A DNA stretch of 27,459 bases, from IMG/VR virus record IMGVR_UViG_3300042319_002214, positions 1-27,459 of that record; one strand, given 5' to 3'. Below the pieces are notes generated by a model, which saw only the letters and a program-made list of their open reading frames with translations, did not search any database and was not told where the DNA came from. How positions within the stretch are numbered: the stretch's first letter is position 1; the number at the start of each line of letters is the position of its first letter. The stretch is from a virus. Shown here piece after piece: positions 27,297 through 27,459 of the stretch. A program made the position numbers and the translations under genes.

Positions 27297-27459
27297 TTCT
27301 CCTCCCACAGCAACAGATCAGCGCGGAGTGCATCGTTCTCGGATTCGAGTTGCTTGATCCGATCCTCCAGTTTTCGCACCTGAAAGGCGATTGCGCGGAG
27401 TTCGCGTGGATGGTTGCAATCGGGAGACTCCGCTAGGAAAAGGATTCGTTGTTCTTCTT
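27281..27459 (-). CDS. Coiled-coil protein, C-terminal part (runs off right edge)
   Basis: The frame is open from base 27459 and gives the last 58 residues of a protein: CNHPRELRAIAFQVRKLEDRI followed by KQLESENDALRADLLLWEEKEAKP. The heptad pattern indicates a coiled coil. It ends EAKP through the junction cassette. The start and promoter lie outside the window, so the promoter of this minus-strand operon is not visible. Confidence 0.7.
   Translation of the reverse strand, partial: EEQRILFLAESPDCNHPRELRAIAFQVRKLEDRIKQLESENDALRADLLLWEEKEAKP

Noticed and set aside
1-27459. CRISPR array, insertion sequence, integrase or attachment site
   Set aside because: No regularly spaced repeats, transposase or recombinase motifs were seen on either strand.

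Overview
This window is a piece of a tailed double-stranded DNA bacteriophage genome (order-level call: Caudoviricetes). It carries a large terminase, portal, scaffold-like protein, major capsid protein, tail fibre, holin-like proteins and a muralytic enzyme. It has no ribosomal RNA, no recognisable tRNA, no insertion sequence, no CRISPR array and no recognisable integrase. No tape-measure, sheath or tail-tube gene is visible, and a large (757 aa) portal sits with a tail-hub-like protein, so a short-tailed (podovirus-like) particle is the best guess; part of the genome is outside the window. The host cannot be named from the sequence. Several protein families (small proteins opening SDTPRTD, fibre modules with DYEEGTFTP) are of the kind I associate with environmental phages, but that is recollection and not proof.

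Layout. (1) 1-2537, minus: a tailspike-like N-terminus running off the left edge and a 679-aa tail/virion protein. (2) 2581-9190, plus: terL, ssb, two small genes, portal, a small gene and a probable scaffold; several pairs are joined by ATGA overlaps. (3) 9192-14162, minus: major capsid protein with its own terminator, two small virion genes, a tail fibre, a pair of tandem paralogues, two tiny hydrophobic (holin-like) proteins and an overlapping spanin-like pair. (4) 14370-14832: a ribbon-helix-helix regulator gene divergent from a small gene, with a perfect 7+2+7 palindrome between them. (5) 14837-19334, plus: replication module of SF2 helicase, VRR-NUC nuclease, two small genes and a TOPRIM primase-helicase with strong C bias. 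(6) 19335-19965: a gene-free stretch with repeats, a base-skew reversal and adjacent inverted repeats, a candidate replication or control region. (7) 19966-20310, minus: an isolated gene. (8) 20453-24708, plus: small accessory genes, a transglycosylase-like endolysin preceded by a strongly structured leader, and an HU/IHF protein, closed by a good terminator. (9) 24778-27459, minus: a chain of small overlapping genes built from shared modules and joined by a repeated junction sequence.

How it fits together. The helicase, nuclease, primase-helicase and SSB would replicate the DNA; the scaffold and capsid protein would build the prohead; the portal and TerL would fill it; the fibre and spike would bind the host; the holin-like and spanin-like proteins plus the distant endolysin would lyse it.

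The observations most worth following are dispersed short motifs that gene content does not explain: a nonamer TGCTAGCAT at six places, a dense cluster of CGCCAGG (with three copies of CGCCAGGTGCG) confined to about 19.8-22.7 kb, a 13-mer AAAGCGGTTTATG before accessory genes, and a 16-bp gene-junction cassette. The structured leader before the endolysin and the nested spanin-like gene pair also stand out. All coordinates and repeats were read by eye; no database search was run.
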